Positions 56,422-63,736 of a DNA stretch of 64,000 nt are shown piece by piece. The DNA comes from Brevundimonas naejangsanensis. Its GTDB lineage: Bacteria; Pseudomonadota; Alphaproteobacteria; Caulobacterales; Caulobacteraceae. Made by a program: the position numbers and the translations under genes. The stretch's first letter is position 1. Each line of letters starts with the position of its first letter. The stretch covers positions 1,292,501-1,356,500 of the forward strand of contig NZ_CP032707.1 of NCBI RefSeq assembly GCF_003627995.1. The letters are read 5' to 3'. The notes beneath the pieces were generated by a model. That model saw nothing but the letters and a program-made list of their open reading frames with translations, had not been told where the DNA came from and searched no databases.

Positions 56422-56446
56422 AACGCCACCCTCAAGGTCGGGTTCC
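56422..56446 (-). promoter_or_regulatory. EcfG (SigT)-type promoter of the entericidin gene
   Basis: On the minus strand GGAAC (56442-56446) and CGTT (56422-56425) are separated by exactly 16 bases, matching the consensus of alphaproteobacterial general stress sigma factors. It lies 54 bases upstream of ATG 56368 and within the last codons of phyK. Confidence 0.85.
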
Positions 56447-58216
56447 GCTGACGCGGAAGGCGGCGACCTGGTGGATGCGGGCGGGGCCCTGGGCCTGCGG
56501 GGTGGCGAAGGTCAGGCGGGCGATGCAGCCGCCGTCCGGACCGGGGACGAGTTCGGCCTCGCCGCGCAGCTGTTTGGCGAAGGCGATCATCAGGGTGCGG
56601 CCCACCCCCGCCGAGGCGGGGTCGGCCACGCCGGGCCCGTCGTCCTGCACTTCCAGGACGCTGGTCTCGCCCAGCACGCGGAAGCGGACCTGCAGGTCGC
56701 CGCCCCGCTCGGCGAAGGCGTGCTTCTGGGCGTTGGACACCGCCTCGACCAGCCACAGGGCCAAGGGCGCCAGCTTGTCGGGGTCGATGACCAGGGGATC
56801 GGCCTCGACCGTCGTGGTCACCAGCGGGCCGCGCACCGCCGCCCCGGCGACCAGCTGGCCGACCAGCTCGCGCAGGAAGGTGCCCGAGTCGGCCTCGCGG
56901 ATGGGTTCGCTCTGGTAGAGGATGCGATAGATCAGAGCCAGGGCGCCGATCCGCTGGCGGGTGTCGCCCAGGGCCGCGCGCGCGGCGGGATCGTTCACCG
57001 CCCTTTGCTGCATCGACAGCAGGGAGGAGATGATCTGCAGGTTGTTCTTCACCCGGTGGTGGATTTCGCGCATCAGCGCGTCCTTCTCGTCCAGGGCCTC
57101 CAGCAGGGCCCTGTCGCGGCGGGTGATGGTCTCGCCCAGCGAGCCGAGGGTGCGCGCCAGAACGCGGATTTCGGCCGGGGCGTGCTCGGCCTGGACCGGG
57201 CGCACCGAAAAGCGGCCGCGCGCATAGATGGCGGCCACCCGCTCCAGATAGGCCAGCCAGCGCACCACGATCCGCTCCGACAGCAGCATGACGGCGGCGA
57301 AGGTGGCCAGCCACGCCGCCAGCGGCAGCAGGAGGGTGCCGAAGGGATTGAGCCGGGCCCACGACAGCAGGCCCGGCGCCGGCGCCGACAGCAGGACGAA
57401 GACGTCGCGCCCGGACAGGGGCGCCCCGGCATAGACTTGGCGGCGGCCCCGTGCGTCCCGCGCCTCGAACAGGGCGGTGTCGCCGCGCTGGGCGTTGGCG
57501 GCCCAGGTCGCGATCGCCCGCGGGTCGTCGAGGACGAAGGCGGCGGGCTCGGTCGCGGTCAGGATGCGCCCGGAGGCGTCGAGCAGCGCGGCCTGGGACC
57601 CCAGGGGCAGGGCCGGGTCGAGAATGTCGGGCTGCAGCGCCGTCAGCGGCAGGACGGCGGCGATCGCGCCCTGGAAGGCGCCCAGGGGACGCTCTGAGCG
57701 CACGCCCACGATCAGGGCACCGGGCTCGCCGGCGGCCCATTCCATGGCCACCTCCTCGCCGCGCTTCAGCCGCTGGTACCAGGCCTGTTCGCGCGTCTGG
57801 GCGGACGACACGACCGCGGCCGAACGGGAGGCGCAGACCGGTTCGCCCGTGGCGCTGTAGCGGGACAGGGCGGCGATGCCGTCCAGCCGGTCCACCAGGG
57901 CGGTCAGTCGCGGCTCGCAATAGAAGCCGACGCCCTCGGGCGCGAGGGCCTGCAGCAGCACCACGGCGCTGTCGATGCTGACCTTGGCCTCGGCGGCGCT
58001 GCGGTCGGCGGCGAGCTGAAGGTCGATGCGCTGCTGCTCGGCCTGGCGACGGAAGCCGGCCTCGGTCTGGACGGCGGCCAGCATCAGGATTGGCAGAAGC
58101 GCGACCGCCATGGCCAGGCCGAGACGGAAGCGGATTCCCTGAACGCTGGGCCGCCCGAGCTTGCGCCCCATGAAGCGGCCCGTGACTCGGCCCAGAACCC
58201 GGCCGATCCGCAGCAT
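56432..58216 (-). CDS. phyK: Sensor histidine kinase PhyK (HWE/HisKA2 type) of the general stress response
   Basis: 594 residues. Membrane segments at about 29-50 and 294-312 bracket a periplasmic sensor domain (PEGVGFYCEPRLTALVDRLD). The HisKA2 dimerisation box has MREIHHRVKNNLQIISSLLS (phospho-His about 387), with N box LVEAVSNAQKHAF and G box VQDDGPGVADPASAG. PhyK phosphorylates PhyR. It follows sigT by two bases, so nepR-sigT-phyK is one operon. Confidence 0.93.
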   Translation of the reverse strand: MLRIGRVLGRVTGRFMGRKLGRPSVQGIRFRLGLAMAVALLPILMLAAVQTEAGFRRQAEQQRIDLQLAADRSAAEAKVSIDSAVVLLQALAPEGVGFYCEPRLTALVDRLDGIAALSRYSATGEPVCASRSAAVVSSAQTREQAWYQRLKRGEEVAMEWAAGEPGALIVGVRSERPLGAFQGAIAAVLPLTALQPDILDPALPLGSQAALLDASGRILTATEPAAFVLDDPRAIATWAANAQRGDTALFEARDARGRRQVYAGAPLSGRDVFVLLSAPAPGLLSWARLNPFGTLLLPLAAWLATFAAVMLLSERIVVRWLAYLERVAAIYARGRFSVRPVQAEHAPAEIRVLARTLGSLGETITRRDRALLEALDEKDALMREIHHRVKNNLQIISSLLSMQQRAVNDPAARAALGDTRQRIGALALIYRILYQSEPIREADSGTFLRELVGQLVAGAAVRGPLVTTTVEADPLVIDPDKLAPLALWLVEAVSNAQKHAFAERGGDLQVRFRVLGETSVLEVQDDGPGVADPASAGVGRTLMIAFAKQLRGEAELVPGPDGGCIARLTFATPQAQGPARIHQVAAFRVSGTRP

Positions 58217-58218
58217 GA

Positions 58219-58827
58219 TTATTCGCGCCCGGCGCCGCTCAGCCGGTCGGCGTCGGCCAGGATGGAGCGCATCGCGTCACCGGCGGACTTTCCATCGCGG
58301 ACGTAGCCGCCGCGTTCCAGTGTGGCCTGCAGCGCCTTGCGGGCGCGCGACACCCGGCTCTTGACCGTGCCGACGGCGCACTGGCAGATCTCGGCCGCCT
58401 CCTCATAGGCGAAGCCCCCAGCGCCGACCAGGATCAGGGCCTCCCTCTGTTCCTCGGGCAGGGTCTGCAGCGCCTGGCGCAGTTCGTCCAGGGCGACCGG
58501 GGCCTCGGGGTCGTCGACGGCGATCAGGGTGCGTTCGGCGGCTTCCTGGTCCAACTGGGTCTGGCGCCACGAGCGGCGCTTTTCCGAATAGAACTGGTTG
58601 CGCAGGATCATGAAGGTCCAGGCCTTCATATTGGTGCCCATCTGATAGCTGGCCCGGGCGTCCCAGGCCTTCATCATGGCTTCCTGGGCGAGGTCGTCCG
58701 CCGAGGTGGGGTCGCCGGTCAGGGTGCGGGCGAAGGCGCGCAGGTGCGGGATCAGGGTGACCAGTTCGGCCTTGAAGGCGCCGTCGTCGGCCGACGGGGG
58801 CCGGGGAGCGGTTTGAGTGCTGGTCAC
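58219..58827 (-). CDS. sigT: RNA polymerase sigma factor EcfG/SigT
   Basis: 202 residues, ECF sigma of the EcfG group (ECF15). Region 2: FARTLTGDPTSADDLAQEAM and MKAWTFMILRNQFYSEKRRS; region 4: EAPVALDELRQALQTLPEEQ, REALILVGAGGFAYEEAAEI and GTVKSRVSRARKAL. It directs the general stress regulon at GGAAC-N16/17-CGTT promoters. GTG 58827 overlaps the nepR stop (GTGA) and has AAGGAGG upstream, giving translational coupling to its anti-sigma factor. Confidence 0.96.
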   Translation of the reverse strand: MTSTQTAPRPPSADDGAFKAELVTLIPHLRAFARTLTGDPTSADDLAQEAMMKAWDARASYQMGTNMKAWTFMILRNQFYSEKRRSWRQTQLDQEAAERTLIAVDDPEAPVALDELRQALQTLPEEQREALILVGAGGFAYEEAAEICQCAVGTVKSRVSRARKALQATLERGGYVRDGKSAGDAMRSILADADRLSGAGRE

Positions 58828-59030
58828 TGCCCCTCCTTGGCCGACGACGCCTGATCGGCGCGTCGCAGAATCTCCAGGAATTCGTCCGGGACGGGCTCGT
58901 TGACGACCTCGTCGAACATGTGACGCAGTTTCACGCCGATGGCCTGCTGGCGCAGGCGCACCTCTTCGAGCCCTCGTTCGCGCGACGGAGTCCCGTCGGG
59001 GTGCGCGGGGGTATGCTTGGTCTTGATCAT
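58824..59030 (-). CDS. nepR: Anti-sigma factor NepR
   Basis: 68 residues with the NepR core: IGVKLRHMFDEVVNEPVPDE, then FLEILRRADQA. It sequesters EcfG in the absence of stress and is itself bound by phosphorylated PhyR. First gene of the nepR-sigT-phyK operon, preceded by an EcfG promoter, giving an autoregulated loop. Confidence 0.95.
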   Translation of the reverse strand: MIKTKHTPAHPDGTPSRERGLEEVRLRQQAIGVKLRHMFDEVVNEPVPDEFLEILRRADQASSAKEGQ

Positions 59031-59081
59031 TGAGTGTCCGGCCGCCGCCCAAGCCTGTTTGAATCGCTCATAGAAGCGGAG

Positions 59082-59106
59082 AACGCCGCCTCCGCCATAG
59101 AGTTCC
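59082..59106 (-). promoter_or_regulatory. EcfG-type promoter of nepR-sigT-phyK
   Basis: Minus strand GGAAC (59102-59106), 16 bases, CGTT (59082-59085), 52 bases upstream of ATG 59030. Exact consensus. It means the sigma factor activates its own operon. Confidence 0.9.
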
Positions 59107-59147
59107 TAGGCCGCCGCGTTTTTATGCTCAAGCTTGAGGCGCCGTCG

Positions 59148-59172
59148 GGAACCGTGGCCCTTTTGATACGTT
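59148..59172 (+). promoter_or_regulatory. EcfG-type promoter of phyR
   Basis: Plus strand GGAAC (59148-59152), 16 bases, CGTT (59169-59172), 58 bases upstream of ATG 59231. Divergent to the nepR promoter in the same 200-base interval. Confidence 0.9.
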
Positions 59173-59230
59173 GACCAGCCGAGAGCCTCCAAATTACGGC
59201 GGCGCCGAGAACGTCGGGGAAAGAACCACC

Positions 59231-60022
59231 ATGAGCCTTTTGGCCAGACTTGCGCCTCATCTGCCCTATGTCCGTCGATACGCCCGCGCGCTGACTGGCG
59301 ATCAGAGCACGGGCGACAACTACGTTCGCGTGGCGCTTGAAGCCCTCGCGGCGGGGGAGCGCCAACTGCCGGCGGACATGACGCCGCGCGTGGCCCTGTA
59401 TCACGTCTTCCACGCCATCTGGTCGGCCACGGGGGCCCAGCTCGAGGACGGCGGCGCCGCCGAGGGCGACGACGCGGCCCACCGCCTGATGCGCATTTCG
59501 CCGCGATCGCGCCAGGCCTTCCTGCTGACCGCCCTCGAGGGCTTCACCCCGTCCGAGGCGGCCCAGATTCTGGGCGTCGATCCGCGCACGGTCGAACGGC
59601 TGATCGCCGAGGCCCAGTCCGACATCGACGCCGAACTGGCCACCGACGTGCTGATCATCGAGGACGAGGCCATCATCTCGGCCGACATCGAAAGCCTGGT
59701 GCGAGAGCTGGGCCATCGCGTCACGGGCACGGCCACCACCCATGACGAGGCCGTTGACGCCGTGTCGCGTCATCGCCCCGGCCTGGTCCTGGCCGACATC
59801 CAGCTGGCCGACGGTTCGTCGGGCATCGACGCGGTCAAGGACATCCTCAAGCGCTTCGACGTGCCGGTCATCTTCATCACCGCCTTCCCCGAGCGGCTGC
59901 TGACCGGCGAGCGGCCCGAGCCGACCTTCCTGATCACCAAGCCCTTCCAGCCGGAGACGGTGAAGGCGGCGATCAGCCAGGCCCTGTTCTTCCACCCCTC
60001 GCGCCAGAAGCAGGCCGCGTAG
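59231..60022 (+). CDS. phyR: General stress response regulator PhyR
   Basis: 263 residues. An N-terminal sigma-like domain (1-135) mimics EcfG: LAPHLPYVRRYARALTGDQ and RSRQAFLLTALEGFTPSEAA, then QILGVDPRTVERLIAEAQ. A C-terminal receiver domain follows with LIIEDEAIISADIESLVREL, phosphoacceptor Asp189 in VLADIQLADG, and ITKPFQPE. When phosphorylated it releases the sigma-like domain to bind NepR, freeing EcfG. ATG 59231 is chosen over the in-frame ATG at 59171, which lies inside the EcfG promoter. Confidence 0.96.
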   Translation: MSLLARLAPHLPYVRRYARALTGDQSTGDNYVRVALEALAAGERQLPADMTPRVALYHVFHAIWSATGAQLEDGGAAEGDDAAHRLMRISPRSRQAFLLTALEGFTPSEAAQILGVDPRTVERLIAEAQSDIDAELATDVLIIEDEAIISADIESLVRELGHRVTGTATTHDEAVDAVSRHRPGLVLADIQLADGSSGIDAVKDILKRFDVPVIFITAFPERLLTGERPEPTFLITKPFQPETVKAAISQALFFHPSRQKQAA

Positions 60023-60047
60023 GGGCGAGGACGCCGGACCGTTCCGC

Positions 60048-60080
60048 AAAGGCCTCGAGGCGCTGTCTCGGGGCCTTTTT
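60048..60080 (+). terminator. Intrinsic terminator of phyR
   Basis: AAAGGCC pairs with GGCCTTT and CGAG with CTCG inside it, followed by a run of T at 60076-60080. Located 26 bases after the phyR stop. Confidence 0.85.
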
Positions 60081-60085
60081 CGTGT

Positions 60086-60352
60086 CTAGGTGGCCGGTTT
60101 CGCCAGCTCCGCCGCCGGCGCTTCGACCGGCGCCTCGACCGGCGCTGGTTCGGAGGCGTTGTTTTGACGCTGGAAGCCGCTGTTGCTGATCGCCCACATG
60201 CCGAGCAGCAGGACGGCGGTCGCGCCGGCCGAAAGCAGCAGGATGACCAGGATGCGCCGTCCGCTGCGTCCCTGGCGCACATACTGGGCCTCGACCGCCT
60301 CGCCGTGCTGGACGGGATCGGCCGAATGCGAATGGGGGTCCTGATGGGTCAT
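60086..60352 (-). CDS. Small inner membrane protein, stress-regulated
   Basis: 88 residues. A His/Asp-rich cytoplasmic start (MTHQDPHSHSADPVQHGE), one membrane segment RILVILLLSAGATAVLLLGM, then an outside tail with proline-alanine-glutamate repeats (PAPVEAPVEAPAAELA). No family recognised; proteins of this shape are frequent in Caulobacterales. Convergent with phyR. An EcfG-type promoter (60400-60425) lies 47 bases upstream, so it is probably part of the stress regulon. AGGGAGCG lies ahead of ATG 60352. Confidence 0.75.
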   Translation of the reverse strand: MTHQDPHSHSADPVQHGEAVEAQYVRQGRSGRRILVILLLSAGATAVLLLGMWAISNSGFQRQNNASEPAPVEAPVEAPAAELAKPAT

Positions 60353-60399
60353 GGCGCTCCCTTTCCGGCGGGGTCCCACTGTTTCAACCTGTGGAAGGC

Positions 60400-60425
60400 A
60401 ACGCCTGTCCGAAGCGGCCCGTTCC
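60400..60425 (-). promoter_or_regulatory. EcfG-type promoter of the small membrane protein
   Basis: Minus strand GGAAC (60421-60425), 17 bases, CGTT (60400-60403). The 17-base spacing is within the known range but less common. It points toward the gene at 60086-60352. Confidence 0.65.
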
Positions 60426-60485
60426 CCCCTTGTCCGTCGTCCCCGCCGTCCCTTGTCCGGCGGCGCTGGAATTTCGCCGGCGACG

Positions 60486-60510
60486 GGAACCGGATTGATC
60501 AGACGTCGTT
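60486..60510 (+). promoter_or_regulatory. EcfG-type promoter of the sRNA candidate
   Basis: Plus strand GGAAC (60486-60490), 16 bases, CGTT (60507-60510). No open reading frame with a ribosome site begins downstream before the terminator at 60589-60620, so the transcript is expected to be a small RNA. Confidence 0.8.
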
Positions 60511-60516
60511 ATGAGA

Positions 60517-60620
60517 CTGCCGAGGACGTGCCCCCGGATCGGCTTTTTGTCGATTTTCGTCCTCGCCTCATTCTCGATGATGCGCACCTAGGCGGATCCT
60601 TCCGGATCCGCCTATTTTTT
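60517..60620 (+). ncRNA. Candidate stress-induced small RNA (GsrN-like)
   Basis: About 104 nt between an exact EcfG promoter and a strong intrinsic terminator. The 5' part folds as CGAGGACG (60521-60528) with CGTCCTCG (60558-60565), enclosing an unpaired CCCCC at 60531-60535 and a small hairpin ATCGGC-TTTTT-GTCGAT. The terminator is TAGGCGGATCC-TTCC-GGATCCGCCTA at 60589-60614 followed by TTTTTT. Caulobacter GsrN is a SigT-dependent RNA of about this size whose exposed C-rich 5' loop pairs with katG and other mRNAs. Size, promoter, C-rich loop and stress-locus position agree. Orthology is inferred, not shown. The rest of 60353-60700 holds no protein gene. Confidence 0.72.
60589..60620 (+). terminator. 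Intrinsic terminator of the sRNA candidate
   Basis: Eleven-base-pair perfect stem with a TTCC tetraloop, followed by six T. One of the strongest terminators in the window. Confidence 0.92.
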
Positions 60621-60700
60621 GTGTCCGGTCGCGGCGGGCTCGACATCGCCGCGCCGGGCGCCAGTATGGGTCCAGAAAGAAAACCCGGAGGGAGACGGTC

Positions 60701-61723
60701 ATGAGCTCGCGCAATCGCCAATGGATCCTGCGTCAGCGCCCCCGGGGCCTGGTCCAGGACGGCGACCTGGAGCTGGTCGAGACGCCGATCCCCGACCTGC
60801 GGCCGGGCGAGGCGCTGGTGCGCACCATCTATCTGTCGATTGACCCGACCAACCGCACCTGGATGAACGAGAGTGAAGGCTATCTGCCGCCGGTCGGCCT
60901 GGGCGAGGTCATGCGCGGCCTGACGCTGGGCGTGGTCGAGCAGTCGCGCGGCGAGCGGTTCAAGGCGGGCGACCTGGTCATGCCCCTGTCGGGCGCCTGG
61001 GCCGACTACGCCGTCGTGCCCGAGGCGGGCCTGCGGCCGGTCCACCGCGCGCCGGGCCTGCCGCTGACCGCCAATATGTCCGTGCTCGGCATGACGGGGA
61101 TGACCGCCTATTTCGGCGTCACCGACGTGCTGAAAGCGCAGGCGGGCGAGACCCTGGTGATCTCGGCGGCGGCGGGGGCGGTCGGCTCGATCGCCGGCCA
61201 GGTGGCCAAGCAGCGCGGCTGCCGCGTCATCGGCGTCGCCGGCGGCCCGGACAAGTGCCGCTGGCTGACCGAGGAGCTCGGCTTCGACGCCGCCGTCGAC
61301 TACAAGAACGAGGACGTCGGCGCGGCCCTCGACCGCCTGGCGCCGGACGGAATCGACCTCAATTTCGAGAACGTCGGCGGCGACATCATGATCGCCGTCT
61401 GGAACCGGCTGAAGGTGCATGGCCGCATGGCCGTCTGCGGCCTGATCTCGGCCTACAACGCCACCCGCATGCCGCCCTCGCCCAATTTCGCCCGCCTCAT
61501 CACCCACCGGCTGGAGGTGAAGGGCTTCCTGGTCCTGGACTACGCCCACCGCGCCAAGGAGATGGTCGCCGAGATGGGCCCCTGGCTGACGGACGGAAAG
61601 ATTCACTGGAAGGTCCACGTCGACGACGGCCTGGAAGGCGCGGTCGGCTCGCTGAACCGCTTGTTCACCGGCGATCATGACGGCAAGCTGCTGGTCCGGG
61701 TTTCGGAGGAGCCGGCCGCCTGA
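60701..61723 (+). CDS. NADP-dependent oxidoreductase, MDR family (CurA/leukotriene B4 dehydrogenase-like)
   Basis: 340 residues. Start domain RPRGLVQDGDLELVETPIPD, IYLSIDPTNRTWMNESEGYL; nucleotide-binding fold with LVISAAAGAVGSIAGQVAKQ and GCRVIGVAGGPDKCRWLTEE; ENVGGDIMIAVWNRLKVHGR. No zinc ligands, as expected for this medium-chain subgroup, which reduces activated C=C bonds. GGAGGGAG ribosome site before ATG 60701. Followed 29 bases later by a MaoC-like gene, probably in one operon. Confidence 0.9.
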   Translation: MSSRNRQWILRQRPRGLVQDGDLELVETPIPDLRPGEALVRTIYLSIDPTNRTWMNESEGYLPPVGLGEVMRGLTLGVVEQSRGERFKAGDLVMPLSGAWADYAVVPEAGLRPVHRAPGLPLTANMSVLGMTGMTAYFGVTDVLKAQAGETLVISAAAGAVGSIAGQVAKQRGCRVIGVAGGPDKCRWLTEELGFDAAVDYKNEDVGAALDRLAPDGIDLNFENVGGDIMIAVWNRLKVHGRMAVCGLISAYNATRMPPSPNFARLITHRLEVKGFLVLDYAHRAKEMVAEMGPWLTDGKIHWKVHVDDGLEGAVGSLNRLFTGDHDGKLLVRVSEEPAA

Positions 61724-61752
61724 GCGAGGACGGACCTAGGGACGAGAAGGAA

Positions 61753-62160
61753 ATGACCGAGCCGCTGCACGTGCATTTCGAGGACCTCGAGATCGGCCAG
61801 GTCGTCCCCCTGGGCGCCTGCGCCGTGGACGCCGGGGCGCTGGACCTGTTCGCCGAACGCTTCCTGCCGGGCTGGGACGTCGCCTACGGCGCGCCCGAGG
61901 CCATGGTCTACGCCCTGTGGAGCCGCCTGGCCGCCGATCGCACCAGCGGCTGGGCCGGGGCCAAGACCCTGGCCGTCGACGGCCTGCGCTTCCTGCGCAA
62001 CCCGCCCGCCGGGGAGCTGCTGCGCGGGCGGCTGACCGTCATGGGCAAGGACCCGGTCGGCGACGAAAAAGGCGTGATCATCGCCCAGCAGGACCTGCTC
62101 GACGAGGCCGGCCGCCTGGTCTTCTCCTGCCTGACGCGTGCGCTGGTGGCGCGGCGGTGA
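61753..62160 (+). CDS. MaoC-like hot-dog protein
   Basis: 135 residues. FEDLEIGQVVPLGACAVDAG and FLRNPPAGELLRGRLTVMGK, then LLDEAGRLVFSCLTRALVAR fit the hot-dog fold of MaoC-type enoyl-CoA hydratases. The hydratase Asp-His catalytic motif is not obvious, so the protein may be a thioesterase-like or non-catalytic relative. It follows the MDR oxidoreductase on the same strand. Confidence 0.7.
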   Translation: MTEPLHVHFEDLEIGQVVPLGACAVDAGALDLFAERFLPGWDVAYGAPEAMVYALWSRLAADRTSGWAGAKTLAVDGLRFLRNPPAGELLRGRLTVMGKDPVGDEKGVIIAQQDLLDEAGRLVFSCLTRALVARR

Positions 62161-62197
62161 AACCACGCCCTTCTCCCCTTGCGGGAGAAGGATGAAA

Positions 62198-62228
62198 AAA
62201 CGCCCCGCCGGGGTCCGACGGGGCGTTT
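62198..62228. terminator. Bidirectional intrinsic terminator
   Basis: AAACGCCCCG and CGGGGCGTTT pair around CCGGGGTCCGA. A-run precedes and T-rich sequence follows, so it can serve both the plus-strand MaoC-like gene and the minus-strand sapC gene. A short hairpin TTCTCCC-CTTGC-GGGAGAA lies just before it. Confidence 0.85.
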
Positions 62229-62289
62229 CCATTTTATCACTTCATAAGGGCCTCAAGCCGCGCGAACGCGCGTCAGGCCCCTAGGAAAT

Positions 62290-63078
62290 TCAGGCGTTGG
62301 CGGCGACCGGCTGCTTGGCGGCGCGGGTCAGGGCCAGGGCGATCAGGCGGTCCCAGCCCAGCAGCGACACCAGGTGGGCGTAGATCTGGCCCAGGGCGCC
62401 GTTGTCGCGCAGCTCGGCCAGCTTCTCGGCCGGCAGGGCCTTCAGCTTGTCTTCCGAGACGGCGAAATATTCGGCGATCTTCTGCGGCGCGCCGGCCGAG
62501 CCGTCGGCGTTGCGCGGGGTGTAGTTGGCCTCGCGCGTCTCGAACAGGTCCATCTCCTTCAGCAGGTTGACGAAGGACTCGGTGCGCAGGCGCTCCTGCT
62601 CGAAGTTGTTGCAGAACTCCATGCCGAAGTTGACGTAGCCGCTGGGCTGGCCGTTCTCGAACAGGGGGGTCTCGCCGCCTTCGACGACGAAGGAGGCGCC
62701 GCGGTCGATGCACAGCACCAGGCGCTTTTCCTGCTCGTCATTGGCGAAGACGAAGGGATAGCGGCGGACGTAGGCCGGGATGTAGGCGTCCGGGCGGAAG
62801 TCGCCGTTCTCGATGTAGAGGTTCTCGCCGGCGTTCAGGCCCATGGCCACGACCGGCTGCTTGGCGTCGCCGACGAAGATGATCGGATAGGTCAGGGCGG
62901 CCGGGGCGAACTCCGTCACCGTCAGCGGCACCACATTGGTCTGGGCGACGAAGGCGTAGGGCTTGTCCGCCGGGGTCACGCCCAGCTTGCCGTGGGCCTC
63001 GGCCGACAGGGGCTCCGGCTGGGAATAGAACAGGACGTTGCCCGACAGGGGGCTGTTCGCTTGGGTGGCGTCGGTCAT
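62290..63078 (-). CDS. sapC: SapC-family protein
   Basis: 262 residues. SapC-family sequence: LTVTEFAPAALTYPIIFVGD, VVAMGLNAGENLYIENGDF, YIPAYVRRYPFVFANDE, LVLCIDRGASFVVEGGETPL and FGMEFCNNFEQERLRTESFV. SapC of Campylobacter is linked to S-layer protein export, and Caulobacterales carry an S-layer; the role in this organism is not shown. The last 60 residues (LKALPAEKLAELRDNGALGQ) are a helical tail. ATG 63078. Confidence 0.9.
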   Translation of the reverse strand: MTDATQANSPLSGNVLFYSQPEPLSAEAHGKLGVTPADKPYAFVAQTNVVPLTVTEFAPAALTYPIIFVGDAKQPVVAMGLNAGENLYIENGDFRPDAYIPAYVRRYPFVFANDEQEKRLVLCIDRGASFVVEGGETPLFENGQPSGYVNFGMEFCNNFEQERLRTESFVNLLKEMDLFETREANYTPRNADGSAGAPQKIAEYFAVSEDKLKALPAEKLAELRDNGALGQIYAHLVSLLGWDRLIALALTRAAKQPVAANA

Positions 63079-63233
63079 GGAAGGTCGGATCTTCTGAACA
63101 GAAAGGTCGGGTGTTCTAGCCTATGGCCGAAGCCGCCGCAAACGCCGCCGTTCGCCCAACCTCTGCCGTCGGACGGCCGGGTGCGACGCCGGATGTGGTT
63201 GCAGCGTCCGTCGCGAGCCCCTAGCTGTAGTCC

Positions 63234-63731
63234 ATGGGTCTCGCCTGCGATCACGAACACGCCGACAGCCGGCCCGACGCCGTCCAGGTGGCGCACGCCC
63301 TGGCCGTCGTTGAGGCGCGCTGCGTCGCCGAGGGCGAGCGCATGACCGCCCCGCGCCGTCGGGTGCTGGAGCTGCTGCTGACGGCCGGCGAGCCGGTCAA
63401 GGCCTATGACCTGATCGCCCGCTACGGCGCCGACGGCCAGGCCGCCAAGCCGCCGACCGTCTATCGCGCCCTGGAGTTCCTGGAGAAGCGCGGCCTGGCC
63501 CACCGCATCGCCTCCATCAGCGCCTATGTCGCCTGCACCGCCGACGCCACCGGCGAAGACCGGGGCCATGCGGCGGCCTTCCTGATCTGCGACTGCTGCG
63601 GCGCCACCGAGGAGGTGGCGGTCCAGGGCGGCGACGCCTTCGCCCAGGCCGCCGCGGGCGCCGGCTACGCCATCGAGCGCACCACCATCGAGGGCCACGG
63701 CCGCTGTCCGGCCTGCCGCGTGGCGGCCTGA
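63234..63731 (+). CDS. zur: Fur-family zinc uptake regulator, Zur-like
   Basis: 165 residues. Winged HTH: ERMTAPRRRVLELLLTAGEP, KAYDLIARYGADGQAAKPPT, VYRALEFLEKRGLAHRIASI. C-terminal metal domain with ICDCCGATEEV and GRCPACRVAA, the two C-x-x-C pairs that hold structural zinc. It probably represses zinc uptake genes; Zur rather than Fur is based on the CxxC arrangement and short N-terminal HEH. ATG 63234. Confidence 0.88.
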   Translation: MGLACDHEHADSRPDAVQVAHALAVVEARCVAEGERMTAPRRRVLELLLTAGEPVKAYDLIARYGADGQAAKPPTVYRALEFLEKRGLAHRIASISAYVACTADATGEDRGHAAAFLICDCCGATEEVAVQGGDAFAQAAAGAGYAIERTTIEGHGRCPACRVAA

Positions 63732-63736
63732 CGCCG

